A stretch of 64,000 bases of DNA from an uncultured Terriglobales bacterium (GTDB lineage: Bacteria; Acidobacteriota; Terriglobia; Terriglobales; Acidobacteriaceae). The DNA lies in the NCBI GenBank assembly GCA_955652395.1, contig CATPBJ010000184.1:1-64000 (forward strand), in the 5' to 3' direction. The first letter of the stretch is position 1, and each line of letters begins with the position of its first letter. The notes beneath the pieces are model-generated. The model did not search any database and was not told the origin of the DNA. It saw nothing but the letters and a program-made list of their open reading frames with translations. A program made the position numbers and the translations under genes. Positions 36,005 to 43,163 of the stretch are shown here, piece by piece.

Positions 36005-36169
36005 TGGTGCCTCCTTGGTCCAGTCTAGCGACGGCACATTTGACGGCACATTCTGCTCCCTGGGCACGATTTTCGCAAGCGGGACTCTGGCACCCATCCT
36101 GGGGCATCCATGCAGTGACGTGGCAACTCTTCGCTCTCGCTGGATTGCGATTTGGGTCCGGCGGATGGC

Positions 36170-36388
36170 TTACTTCTTCCCCGCAACCGCGTGCAGGCAC
36201 TTGGCGTAAAGCTCCAGCAGATGTCCAGCGTACTCTTCCGGCTTGGCCGCCGCTCCGGTACCCTGGAACCCCACTCCTGACGAACTCGTGCGGCCGTAAC
36301 CAGTGGTCATGGCGACAAACTTCATGAGATCCAGTGCGATATCTTCATTGCGGCGCCATCCAGTTGCCGCGCCTGCTACTTCCTCCAT
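36170..36388 (-). CDS. Small hypothetical protein, 72 aa
   Basis: The protein begins MEEVAGAATGWRRNEDIALD and ends YAGHLLELYAKCLHAVAGKK. It is soluble and partly helical. GGAGG lies seven bases before the ATG. The family is not recognised, but start signal, length and composition support a real gene. Confidence 0.6.
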   Translation of the reverse strand: MEEVAGAATGWRRNEDIALDLMKFVAMTTGYGRTSSSGVGFQGTGAAAKPEEYAGHLLELYAKCLHAVAGKK

Positions 36389-36448
36389 GAAATTCCTCCG
36401 TGTCGTAGCTGATGATAGCAGAAGGCTTTCGATGGCAGTGGTGGGGCA

Positions 36449-36633
36449 GTTTCAAGTTTCCAGTTTCCGCTTTCGAAACTGGCGGACACTCTCGTCCGCC
36501 GCCTTTGACCTGGACTCTGCATTGCGACGGCAGGGATTGCCTAGTGTGACCACACAGTCCGCGCAAAATTCCCCACGCCAAACGATTACGTCGGACAAGT
36601 CAACTTCAGAAGCGGCGGACAACAGTGTCCGCC
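36449..36633. repeat. Heptads and GGCGGAC hairpins before the DUF4397 3' end
   Basis: Four heptads (GTTTCAA, GTTTCCA, GTTTCCG, CTTTCGA) lie at 36449-36476. Next comes GGCGGAC-N6-GTCCGCC (36481-36500) and, 110 bp further, the perfect hairpin GGCGGACA-ACAG-TGTCCGCC (36614-36633). The rest of the spacer holds no gene. Confidence 0.65.
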
Positions 36634-36647
36634 CCACTCGGGTCGGC

Positions 36648-37334
36648 TCAGTTCACATCCTGCAAGATAGTGTAAGAAAAACCGCCGGACGGGTTGTTCA
36701 ACCCCACGAATGTCCGAACTTGGCCCGAACTCAAGGGGAGCGAGCCGGTGTCAATGACGGCGAATTTCTGGCCCACCGACGTGAGCTCGATCTCGTAGGT
36801 GCCCGCCGCCAAAGACTGGTAGCTGGCGATCGCGCCAAAGCCCAAATTGGTTAGCGTAGGGCTCACGGTAGTCAGAGCGGTTCCTGGGGTAACAATGTAG
36901 ACATCGGCTGGTCCCAGGTTCGGCGAAGCATTGACCAGGCGAATTTTGAAATCGCCCGAGGCTGGCGCCGAGTTGTTGTCGGTAAGCACGAGGTTGGCGA
37001 TTGATGAAGAAAAGTTGGAAGAAATGACAGTCGTGTCCGAACCCGAGATGAGACTGATGGATTGTTGCAGGAGCGTAGTGCTTGATCCCGAAGGCTCAAT
37101 TCCAATCTGACGGGACCCGGATTTCACAGATAGATAGCCGGTGCTGGTGCCATAAGCGAGGTTGTTCGACACCGATTTACTGTCCACCAGCACGTCGAGA
37201 CTGGATTCGTCCGGCACCGCATTCATCAGGCGGAAGCGAGTGTCTCCTGCTGAACCACATCCCGCCATGAGAAGGATTGTTGCCAGACCCAGGATGCCGG
37301 CACACAACGACATCAAGCGCAAGATTCGTCCCAC
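36648..37334 (-). CDS. DUF4397-domain lipoprotein
   Basis: The 228-aa protein has a lipoprotein signal (LGLATILLMAGC) and then two DUF4397-type halves: FRLMNAVPDESSLDVLVDSK with YLSVKSGSRQIGIEPSGS, and IRLVNASPNLGPADVYIV with YQSLAAGTYEIELTSVG. It is probably anchored at the outer membrane or periplasm. It is divergent from the Spy/CpxP-like gene and shares the spacer containing the CpxR-box-like array. Confidence 0.85.
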   Translation of the reverse strand: MGRILRLMSLCAGILGLATILLMAGCGSAGDTRFRLMNAVPDESSLDVLVDSKSVSNNLAYGTSTGYLSVKSGSRQIGIEPSGSSTTLLQQSISLISGSDTTVISSNFSSSIANLVLTDNNSAPASGDFKIRLVNASPNLGPADVYIVTPGTALTTVSPTLTNLGFGAIASYQSLAAGTYEIELTSVGQKFAVIDTGSLPLSSGQVRTFVGLNNPSGGFSYTILQDVN

Positions 37335-37427
37335 GATTTCACCCCTTGGATTTTGAAAGTTTGGAATTTACGCGCTGAACAAAAACTGACTGATGCAGAG
37401 GGTTCAATCCGGAGTTGCAACCGCTGC

Positions 37428-37518
37428 GTAAAGAGTGCGTCAAGACAGGTAAAGACGTGCAAAGCAGTCGTCGGTCGATTGCTTTACGAACTTTTACGTG
37501 ACTTTACCAAGTCTTTAC
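37428..37518. promoter_or_regulatory. Phased GTAAA/TTTAC array resembling CpxR boxes
   Basis: TTTAC occurs at 37483, 37493, 37503 and 37514, separated by five, five and six bases. On the other strand this is GTAAA-N5-GTAAA, the CpxR box pattern. Two GTAAA words in the other orientation lie at 37428 and 37449. The array is about 100 bp upstream of the Spy/CpxP-like start and within 180 bp of the divergent lipoprotein start. Binding by a Cpx-type OmpR-family regulator is inferred. Confidence 0.65.
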
Positions 37519-37619
37519 TTTATTGCTGATCGCGAAGTGTTCTAACTAGTAGATACATTTTTCCTCCGGGAGTCGAAAGCTTCCAGCAATCGCATGAATA
37601 TGAATTGGAGTGTACCTAC

Positions 37620-38180
37620 ATGTGGAATTCAATAGTCCCCAAGGGATTTTATTTCAGTCGGAGCGAGCGCCGATCGTTGGTTGCCACTCCGGTTGCCACT
37701 GCCTTTCTTGCAGCGTTGCTTAGCCTGGGCTTCGGTGCGGGGAATGCCTTTGGGCAGGATGCACAGGATGCGCCGCCACCTCCGCCGCAGCAAACCGGTC
37801 AGCAACCAGACCAGCAATCCGGCGCGGGGATAGGACGGGGCATGGGTCATCGTCCAATGCCGAGTGTGGACGATCAGATCAAGCACTTAACCAAGAAGTT
37901 GAAACTGAGCGATGACCAGCAGGCGAAGCTGAAACCCATCCTCGAAGACCAGCGCAAACAAATGGAACAGATTCACAACGACTCGTCGCTTTCCCGCGAA
38001 GACCGGTTCAGCAAGATGCAGGAGCTTCGGCAAAGTTCCGACACTCAGATCAAGAGTGTGCTGAACGATGACCAGCAGAAGAGTTTCGACAAGATGCGCG
38101 AAGAGCAACGAGACCGGATGAAGCAATGGCGCGGAGGCGGCAACGCTCCTCCCGCCGGTGCCAGCCCGGACAATCAGTAA
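37620..38180 (+). CDS. Spy/CpxP-like periplasmic protein
   Basis: The 186-aa protein has an N-terminal signal (TPVATAFLAALLSLGFGAGNAFG), a proline/glutamine-rich linker and a helical domain with two LTxxQ-like motifs (LSDDQQAKL, LNDDQQKSF), as in the Spy/CpxP envelope-stress chaperones. The ATG at 37620 has GGAG nine bases upstream; the track's start at 37605 is a TTG. Regulation by the upstream GTAAA array is likely. Confidence 0.85.
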   Translation: MWNSIVPKGFYFSRSERRSLVATPVATAFLAALLSLGFGAGNAFGQDAQDAPPPPPQQTGQQPDQQSGAGIGRGMGHRPMPSVDDQIKHLTKKLKLSDDQQAKLKPILEDQRKQMEQIHNDSSLSREDRFSKMQELRQSSDTQIKSVLNDDQQKSFDKMREEQRDRMKQWRGGGNAPPAGASPDNQ

Positions 38181-38188
38181 GACGGCGC

Positions 38189-38250
38189 CGGACGTCGGAC
38201 CTCAGACCTCAGCTACAACCGAACCCCTGAGGTCTGAAGTCCGACGTCCG
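38189..38250. repeat. Opposed heptad arrays forming a 24-bp hairpin
   Basis: CGGACGTCGGACCTCAGACC plus TCAG (38189-38212) pairs with 38227-38250 at 23 of 24 positions around a 14-base loop. Both arms are built of heptads (GTCGGAC, CTCAGAC, CTGAGGT, CCGACGT). It starts nine bases after the Spy-like stop codon. Confidence 0.85.
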
Positions 38251-38269
38251 AGGTAAGATTTTTCTCCCA

Positions 38270-38336
38270 AGCCTCTGGGCCCGGCAACTCTTTCGCGTCG
38301 CCCGCAAGAGTTGACTGGTTCAGAGGCTCCCTTTTT
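38270..38336 (+). terminator. Large hairpin with T-run after the Spy-like gene
   Basis: AGCCTCTG pairs with CAGAGGCT (38321-38328) and, inside it, AACTCTTTCGCG pairs with CGCAAGAGTT. The structure is followed by CCC and TTTTT (38332-38336). It would end plus-strand transcription before the convergent TPR gene. Confidence 0.6.
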
Positions 38337-38353
38337 GCGGCCGCCTGTACATC

Positions 38354-39067
38354 TTATTTGCTTTGGACCGCCCCCGTTGCTTTGGCGAAGGCGCTGCGCG
38401 GATTGAGCTGCACCGCCTGTTGCAACGCCTTCTCAGCGTTTGCGGCGTTCCCGTTCTTGCGACAGGCGATGGCAAGCCAGACGAAATCCTCGTCGGAGCT
38501 TGGGTCAAGCTGGGTAGCCTTGCGAAAATTCTCGATGGCCTTGTTGATATCTCCGCCGAACATCTTTGGCGCATAGAAGTATTGCCTTCCCAGACTTGCA
38601 TATACCCGAGGATTACCGGGCGCAAGCTCCAATGCTTTCTTGTTTTCCGCGACTATCTTCGGGCCGAAACGCGGACCAGCAAGAAATCCGCCCAGACCGA
38701 TTTTGCGGCCGTAGAGGTCGGCGAGCAGGCTGTGCGCATCCGCGGATTTGTCATCCAATCCGATCGAGTGTTGTACGGCAGTGATGGCCTCCTCAAGCGC
38801 CTGCTCAGCGGGTTTGTTCTCGTGACGGGCTGCATAAGACTCCACCAGATAGGAATCCACTCGCGCCAGCTGATAGAAGTAGACCGGGCTGCCGCTGGTC
38901 TGCACCAGGCGGCTGAAGTAGTTTTTGGCGTCGGCGAGGGGTTTCTCCTCCAACGTCGTGCGGCCCTCTTCGAGAAGACGCAAGGCGTCGGCCAGGACGG
39001 GATCTGGCGCTTGAGCCAGGCTCAGGCAGGAGGACAGGAGAAGAAGCAAAATTGTTTGCAGCCGCAT
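38354..39067 (-). CDS. TPR-repeat periplasmic protein
   Basis: The 237-aa protein has a signal peptide (TILLLLLSSCLSLAQ) and tetratricopeptide helices, clearest at AEQALEEAITAVQHSIGLDD, AENKKALELAPGNPRVYASL and AIENFRKATQLDPSSDEDFV. It likely scaffolds protein contacts in the periplasm; the partner is unknown. The track's ORF (to 39559) runs through the upstream VOC gene in another frame; the ATG at 39067 gives the signal peptide. Confidence 0.85.
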   Translation of the reverse strand: MRLQTILLLLLSSCLSLAQAPDPVLADALRLLEEGRTTLEEKPLADAKNYFSRLVQTSGSPVYFYQLARVDSYLVESYAARHENKPAEQALEEAITAVQHSIGLDDKSADAHSLLADLYGRKIGLGGFLAGPRFGPKIVAENKKALELAPGNPRVYASLGRQYFYAPKMFGGDINKAIENFRKATQLDPSSDEDFVWLAIACRKNGNAANAEKALQQAVQLNPRSAFAKATGAVQSK

Positions 39068-39141
39068 CCTGCTGGGTATTGTAGCGCCCGGGGAAACGGA
39101 GGCGTGCGCATCGAGGCATCCCGCGCGGCCTAGGGCTGACT

Positions 39142-39537
39142 CTACTTTGCCTGGGGCATTTCGCACATCAGGGCCAGCAGATTCTTTTCGGGATCGCGGA
39201 AGAAAGTCATCCACAGATCGTGGGTCGGCATTTTCGCGATCAGATGAGGCGTGTCTTCGAAGTGCACGCCACGGCTGAGCATTTGCCGGTGTGCGCTTAC
39301 GATGTCGGGTACTGTAAAGTACAGAACTGAGCTGGGATGGTCGAACTCCGGCTTCTCGGGACGGCTGAGCATAAGGCGAACTCCGCCACAGTCGAAGAAC
39401 GCCAGGGCGCCGGTGGTGAACAACAGGGGTAGGCCGAGGATGTCCCGGTAAAACGCGGTGGCACGGTCGACATCGTAAACGTTGATCGCGATCTGGCCGA
39501 GTCGCGAAATCCTGACAGGCAGGGTTGCGGAAGTCAT
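39142..39537 (-). CDS. VOC (glyoxalase/bleomycin-resistance fold) protein
   Basis: The 131-aa protein has a vicinal-oxygen-chelate fold: RLGQIAINVYDVDRATAFYR, DILGLPLLF, GVRLMLSRPE, VLYFTVPDI and FFRDPEKNLLALMCE. Metal ligands are probably the conserved His/Glu positions, but the substrate is unknown. GGAGG precedes the ATG. It is divergent from the MarR gene and is probably repressed by it. Confidence 0.9.
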   Translation of the reverse strand: MTSATLPVRISRLGQIAINVYDVDRATAFYRDILGLPLLFTTGALAFFDCGGVRLMLSRPEKPEFDHPSSVLYFTVPDIVSAHRQMLSRGVHFEDTPHLIAKMPTHDLWMTFFRDPEKNLLALMCEMPQAK

Positions 39538-39561
39538 GGCGGTCAGCCTCCAAGCTCAATC

Positions 39562-39576
39562 GTTAGTACAGCTAAC
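39562..39576. promoter_or_regulatory. MarR-type operator between VOC and MarR genes
   Basis: GTTAG-TACAG-CTAAC is a perfect 5-bp-arm palindrome in the 47-bp spacer. On the minus strand TATAGT overlaps its edge as a -10 box for the VOC gene. On the plus strand the palindrome is within ten bases of the MarR ATG. Autoregulation and control of the VOC gene are inferred. Confidence 0.65.
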
Positions 39577-39584
39577 TATATTTC

Positions 39585-40052
39585 ATGGGTGAACGCAAAC
39601 CAAAAAAAAGGCCTTTGCCGGAGACGAGCGCCATCGCCGACCGGCTGCATTCGACAGCCATACACCTGCTGCGCCGGGTGCGCAAACAGGATGCCGCCAC
39701 GGGCGAAGGCCCGGCCCGGCTCTCGGCATTGTCGGTGCTGGTCTTCGGCGGTCCGATGACGCTGGGCCAGCTGGCGGCCGCCGAACAGGTGAAACCCCCC
39801 ACCATGAGTCGCATCGTGACCGGACTGGAGCACAGCCGGTTGGCGGAGCGTAGGACGGATTCGAAAGATGCGCGGCGGGTGCGAATTCACGCCACCGCGA
39901 GCGGCGAGCACCTCCTGCATCAGGGCAGGCGGCGCAGAATTGAATATCTGGCGCGCTACCTCGACGGGCTGACCGGGCAGGAGTTGGCCACTCTCGATGA
40001 AGGGGTCCAAGTGTTGGAAAGGGTTCTGCGTGACTGGCCGTCGGAAGGATGA
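39585..40052 (+). CDS. MarR-family transcription regulator
   Basis: The 155-aa protein has a winged helix with LSALSVLVFGGPMTLGQLAA, AEQVKPPTMSRIVTGLEHSR (recognition helix) and RRTDSKDARRVRIHATASGE (wing), then C-terminal dimer helices. MarR regulators usually respond to phenolic or oxidant ligands and repress a divergent gene. Here that is the VOC protein. Confidence 0.92.
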   Translation: MGERKPKKRPLPETSAIADRLHSTAIHLLRRVRKQDAATGEGPARLSALSVLVFGGPMTLGQLAAAEQVKPPTMSRIVTGLEHSRLAERRTDSKDARRVRIHATASGEHLLHQGRRRRIEYLARYLDGLTGQELATLDEGVQVLERVLRDWPSEG

Positions 40053-40079
40053 CCAGCCGAATTTCAATCAACAATCTGG

Positions 40080-40607
40080 CTAGGTCTCAATTCCCACGTG
40101 GCCAATGCGCCCGATCAAGTAGTCATGGACTTTCTTGCCCGACTCCATGGCCATCACTTCGACCGGATAGGCGTGGTTGTGAGGGCGCAAAACCAGGTGA
40201 TTCCCGGCAACCTACACGTATTTCACGGTGCAGTTTCCGTTGCGGGCAACCGCGTACATATTGGATTCGCCCTTGCGATAGGGCTTGAGTGAATTGTAGT
40301 GGCGGTCAATCAGGACAAGTGCCCCGGGCAGGAGGCGAGGATACATGCTCATGCCCTCGCGCCCGTCGGCCCGGATGATTACGAAACGCTCCCAGCCTTC
40401 GCGGTCACCCTCCATTTCGGGGCGCAGCTTGCACAGGAAACTTTTCTTGAGCTTCAGAATGTCTTTTACCTTCATGCTCATGATCAGAGGCTGACGCGCT
40501 GCGACAGCCCCGTCGACCAGAAGGACATTGTCGAACTCATCCTCACTGGGGGGACCGATGCTGGCGCGCTTGTTGATTTCGCTGGGATCGGTATAGCGTA
40601 TTGCTAT
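40080..40607 (-). pseudogene. Decayed XRE/S24 (LexA-like) regulator with internal stop
   Basis: The S24 fold is readable in one frame: REGWERFVIIRADGREGMSM, YPRLLPGALVLIDRHYNSL and NMYAVARNGNCTVKYV. A TAG stop at 40209-40211 then interrupts, and the frame continues with VAGNHLVLRPHNHAYPVEVM to a natural end at 40080. Upstream, DPSEINKRASIGPPSEDEFD is open but has no start codon, and no helix-turn-helix is present. So both the N-terminus and one internal codon are damaged. Confidence 0.75.
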
Positions 40608-41091
40608 TCAAAAACACGAAGGAACATCTGAGAGGAAATATTTCTTTCGACTTTTTTGGGGAAATCAGGAGCTATACGATGAGCGCCTGGTATAGCCATT
40701 TTCCTTGAGGGGGATTTCATTTACCAGAGCACAGCAACTCACCATCCGCGAGCGAGGAAAACAGTTTCGGGGAATTTCGGCGCAAGGTGCGAGCCGCGGA
40801 AATGCTTTCTTCCGCCATGGAGCGGCTATTGCGAGAGCTCCAGTTTACGGGCCGGCTCAGCGTCGTGGTGTAGAATAGCCGCGTGCCGACATCCGGCTAT
40901 GAGGAGGGTTATTTCCGCCGGCCTACAGTTTCTTAGTTGAGGTTCAGGCCAACATTTCCCCATTCAAACATTACCACGCACTCATAACTACTAGTCCCGA
41001 CAGGTCGTCGTACGAGAAACGAGCCCTGTGACCGAGCAATCGGCACGGGGCCTTTTAGTTTGCTTGCAGCGAGTCAGCGATGGAGGCAATC
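40608..41091. other. Spacer with a possible ORF fragment
   Basis: A plus-strand open stretch ending at a TAG near 40873 reads EFRRKVRAAEMLSSAMERLL then RELQFTGRLSVVV. It looks protein-like but has no credible start in frame. Nothing else is recognisable apart from the Shine-Dalgarno of the next gene. Confidence 0.35.
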
Positions 41092-41337
41092 ATGAAGATC
41101 GAAGATCCGGAAGTGATCCAGTTGGAGCTGAAGTATTGTGAACGTTGTGGGGCGCTGTGGTTGCGACTCCGCGGGGCGCAGCAGGTCTATTGCGCTCCGT
41201 GCGATCTGGAAATGCTGGACCTGTTCTGTCCGCGCCAAGTGAGCAGCAGACCGCGCTTGCCGGCAAACCATAAGATCGAAGTCAAGGCGCAGCCTGGCGA
41301 TCTATCGGCCATTTGCGGAAAGGGAGGAACGGCATGA
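41092..41337 (+). CDS. Small zinc-ribbon-like protein, 81 aa
   Basis: Two CxxC pairs (YCERCGALW and YCAPCDLEML, 22 residues apart) suggest one bound zinc. The start at 41092 has GGAGG five bases upstream; the track's ATG at 41080 lies before that site. The stop overlaps an ATG (ATGA), hinting at coupling to the next, now broken, gene. Function unknown. Confidence 0.75.
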   Translation: MKIEDPEVIQLELKYCERCGALWLRLRGAQQVYCAPCDLEMLDLFCPRQVSSRPRLPANHKIEVKAQPGDLSAICGKGGTA

Positions 41338-41347
41338 CTCTCATTCC

Positions 41348-41812
41348 GTGTTTTTCGCCAAAGCTGCGATCGTCAGGAAGTCAGATGAAGTTGCGGACCC
41401 ATTGGGCCCTTACCGTGCGAATACGAGGACGGGGCCAAGGTCGCGGCGGAGCTATGTACCTCAAGTCAGGGGGCGCGATCCCGATTTGTGGTTGTATCGG
41501 GAGCGAACTCCCGCCATGCTGAGACGGTATCAGCGCCTGTCGGTGGAAGTGGGACGACTACCATCGCTGTTGGGGCGGGAATTTTTCCGGACCCGAGTGA
41601 CCTCGTATCACGGCCGGAACCTTTGAAGATTCTGCTGGGTTGCTGGCGGCGTGGGACGGCGCTTCCCGGAAGCGCTGGACCGGCTGACGGAAATCTTTCT
41701 GGAAGCTGGTTTGTTGATTCGGCTGCCGGCAACCGATGTCGCCCGGGCGAACCACTGTCAAGAGCGAAGAATCGAAGAAATTCCTGCAAGTGCTTCTGCC
41801 CACAGGGAATAA
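41348..41812 (+). pseudogene. Remnant of an acidobacterial sigma-like/HTH protein
   Basis: The N-terminal part is intact in one frame (RERTPAMLRRYQRLSVEVGR, GREFFRTRVTSYH). FED text then follows in another frame, about 60 residues appear deleted, and the end (RRFPEALDRLTEIFLEAGLL, ARANHCQERRIEEIPASASA) is in the third frame. I remember intact relatives in acidobacteria with a sigma region-4-like HTH (LLGCWRRTVGRR). Frameshifts plus deletion make it a pseudogene. Confidence 0.65.
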
Positions 41813-41950
41813 ATTTTGGGAAAGCATGTACCATTTCCCCAATCGACTTGCTATTCTAGATTCAGAGTTTGAGAAACAGGAAGCTGGCGGCGCGCTGCAG
41901 AGCGCGCCCTTTTTTCTTGGCGACAAAATGGGTCGGGGACGAACGCGAGC

Positions 41951-42322
41951 ATGAAGAAAGCGAAACTGCGAACGGGAACGGCACAATCGAAAGGGCCTTT
42001 GTCAGCGAAGGCAGCCCCGCGGAAACCGCTGGACCTGGCGGAAATCCGGCGGCAGATCACGGACCTCGTGGGCAATGGCGCCGTGGGCATGGTCGAGACC
42101 ACGATGGAAGAAGTCGGGAAGGGCCACTATCTGGGGATGAAATACCTTTTCGAGATGATTGGACTTTATCCAGCGACCTCCACAGACGACACGCTCATCC
42201 AGGATTCGATGGCAGCAACGCTGTTGCGAAGGCAGGGGCTTGCCGAAGCGCCAATGGCGGAATCAAAAGTTACCAAAGACTCTGGAAGACCCGTTGCGGC
42301 CACCGAGGATGTTTTAGAATGA
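41951..42322 (+). CDS. Conserved hypothetical protein, 123 aa
   Basis: The core reads PRKPLDLAEIRRQITDLVGN, GMVETTMEEVGKGHYLGMKY and LFEMIGLYPATS, a helical soluble protein after a basic N-terminus. I recall similar proteins next to phage- or accessory-type genes in acidobacteria but no function. Its TGA overlaps an in-frame ATG of the phosphatase ORF, suggesting translational coupling. Confidence 0.65.
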   Translation: MKKAKLRTGTAQSKGPLSAKAAPRKPLDLAEIRRQITDLVGNGAVGMVETTMEEVGKGHYLGMKYLFEMIGLYPATSTDDTLIQDSMAATLLRRQGLAEAPMAESKVTKDSGRPVAATEDVLE

Positions 42323-42459
42323 AAGTCAGTAGTTGGGCGATAGCAGCCAACCGTTGGTCGCAGGCGGCGGGCCGCTTGTCCGCGACCTTCAGCGGCTGCG
42401 CCGGTACGCGGACAGGACGGTCGGTGGCATATCAGCCTTTACTGCACGGGGCTTTCAGA

Positions 42460-42912
42460 ATGGACATGACTTGGGTGACCGGCCGAATCGCGGTCGGCGG
42501 TGGCATCTGGACGGCAGAGAACATGGCGGCGGTGGCACAGGCGGGCATAACCCACATCATCGACATGCAGATCGAATTTGACGACACCCAGCTGGCCGGT
42601 CCGTATGCCATCGAAGTGCTGTGGAACCCTATTGACGATGATTTTCAACCCAAGCCCCCCGAGGTATTTCAGCGCGGAGTGGAATTCGCGATCGAAGCGC
42701 TCGAACAGGATGAAACGAAGCTTTTCATTCATTGCGCGGCTGGGGTGCACCGGGCGCCGATGATGACCCTGGCGGTGTTGTGCTCGCTGGGCTGGACGCC
42801 AACGGCGGCACAGGACTTGATCGAGAAAGAACGTCCGGTAGTGGATTTCGCGGATGTCTACTTGCGCAGTGTGGAGAGGTTTCTGGATCAGCAGGTGAGA
42901 GCGGGAAAATAG
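42460..42912 (+). CDS. Dual-specificity/tyrosine phosphatase-like protein
   Basis: The 150-aa protein has the cysteine phosphatase loop HCAAGVHRAPMM (C-x5-R) and the upstream general-acid loop region (VLWNPIDDDF). It starts MDMTWVTGRIAVGGGI. An alternative in-frame ATG at 42319, overlapping the previous stop, would add 47 residues of low similarity to the family, so I prefer 42460. It removes phosphate from an unknown protein or small molecule. Confidence 0.85.
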   Translation: MDMTWVTGRIAVGGGIWTAENMAAVAQAGITHIIDMQIEFDDTQLAGPYAIEVLWNPIDDDFQPKPPEVFQRGVEFAIEALEQDETKLFIHCAAGVHRAPMMTLAVLCSLGWTPTAAQDLIEKERPVVDFADVYLRSVERFLDQQVRAGK

Positions 42913-42919
42913 AACACCA

Positions 42920-42992
42920 GTTCTTGGTTGCCAGTTCCCGGTTGTCAGTCACTTTCTTAATCGATCGGGAGCTGAAAGATCGGGAGCTGAAA
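42920..42992. repeat. Heptad array plus a tandem 15-mer
   Basis: GTTCTTG, GTTGCCA, GTTCCCG and GTTGTCA run in phase from 42920 to 42947. Shortly after, GATCGGGAGCTGAAA is repeated twice head to tail (42963-42977, 42978-42992). Confidence 0.75.
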
Positions 42993-43081
42993 AGAAGAAC
43001 GCGGCGATGTCGTTTGTGTCTGCTGCGTTGCAGTTGACCGATGCCGTGACTTGACGCCACATTGTTGACCCGAAGAAGTTC

Positions 43082-43128
43082 AAGCACGGCCTGAGTACGG
43101 TGATCGATGGCACCGTGCTTTGTTTGAA
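43082..43128. terminator. Hairpin between convergent genes
   Basis: AAGCACGG (43082-43089) pairs with CCGTGCTT (43113-43120), followed on the plus strand by TGTTTG. It lies between the convergent phosphatase and E2 genes. The tail is weak, so the call is tentative. Confidence 0.35.
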
Positions 43129-43163
43129 TCCCTCGACGTGGGCCAAACCTACTCAGCCGTGAA

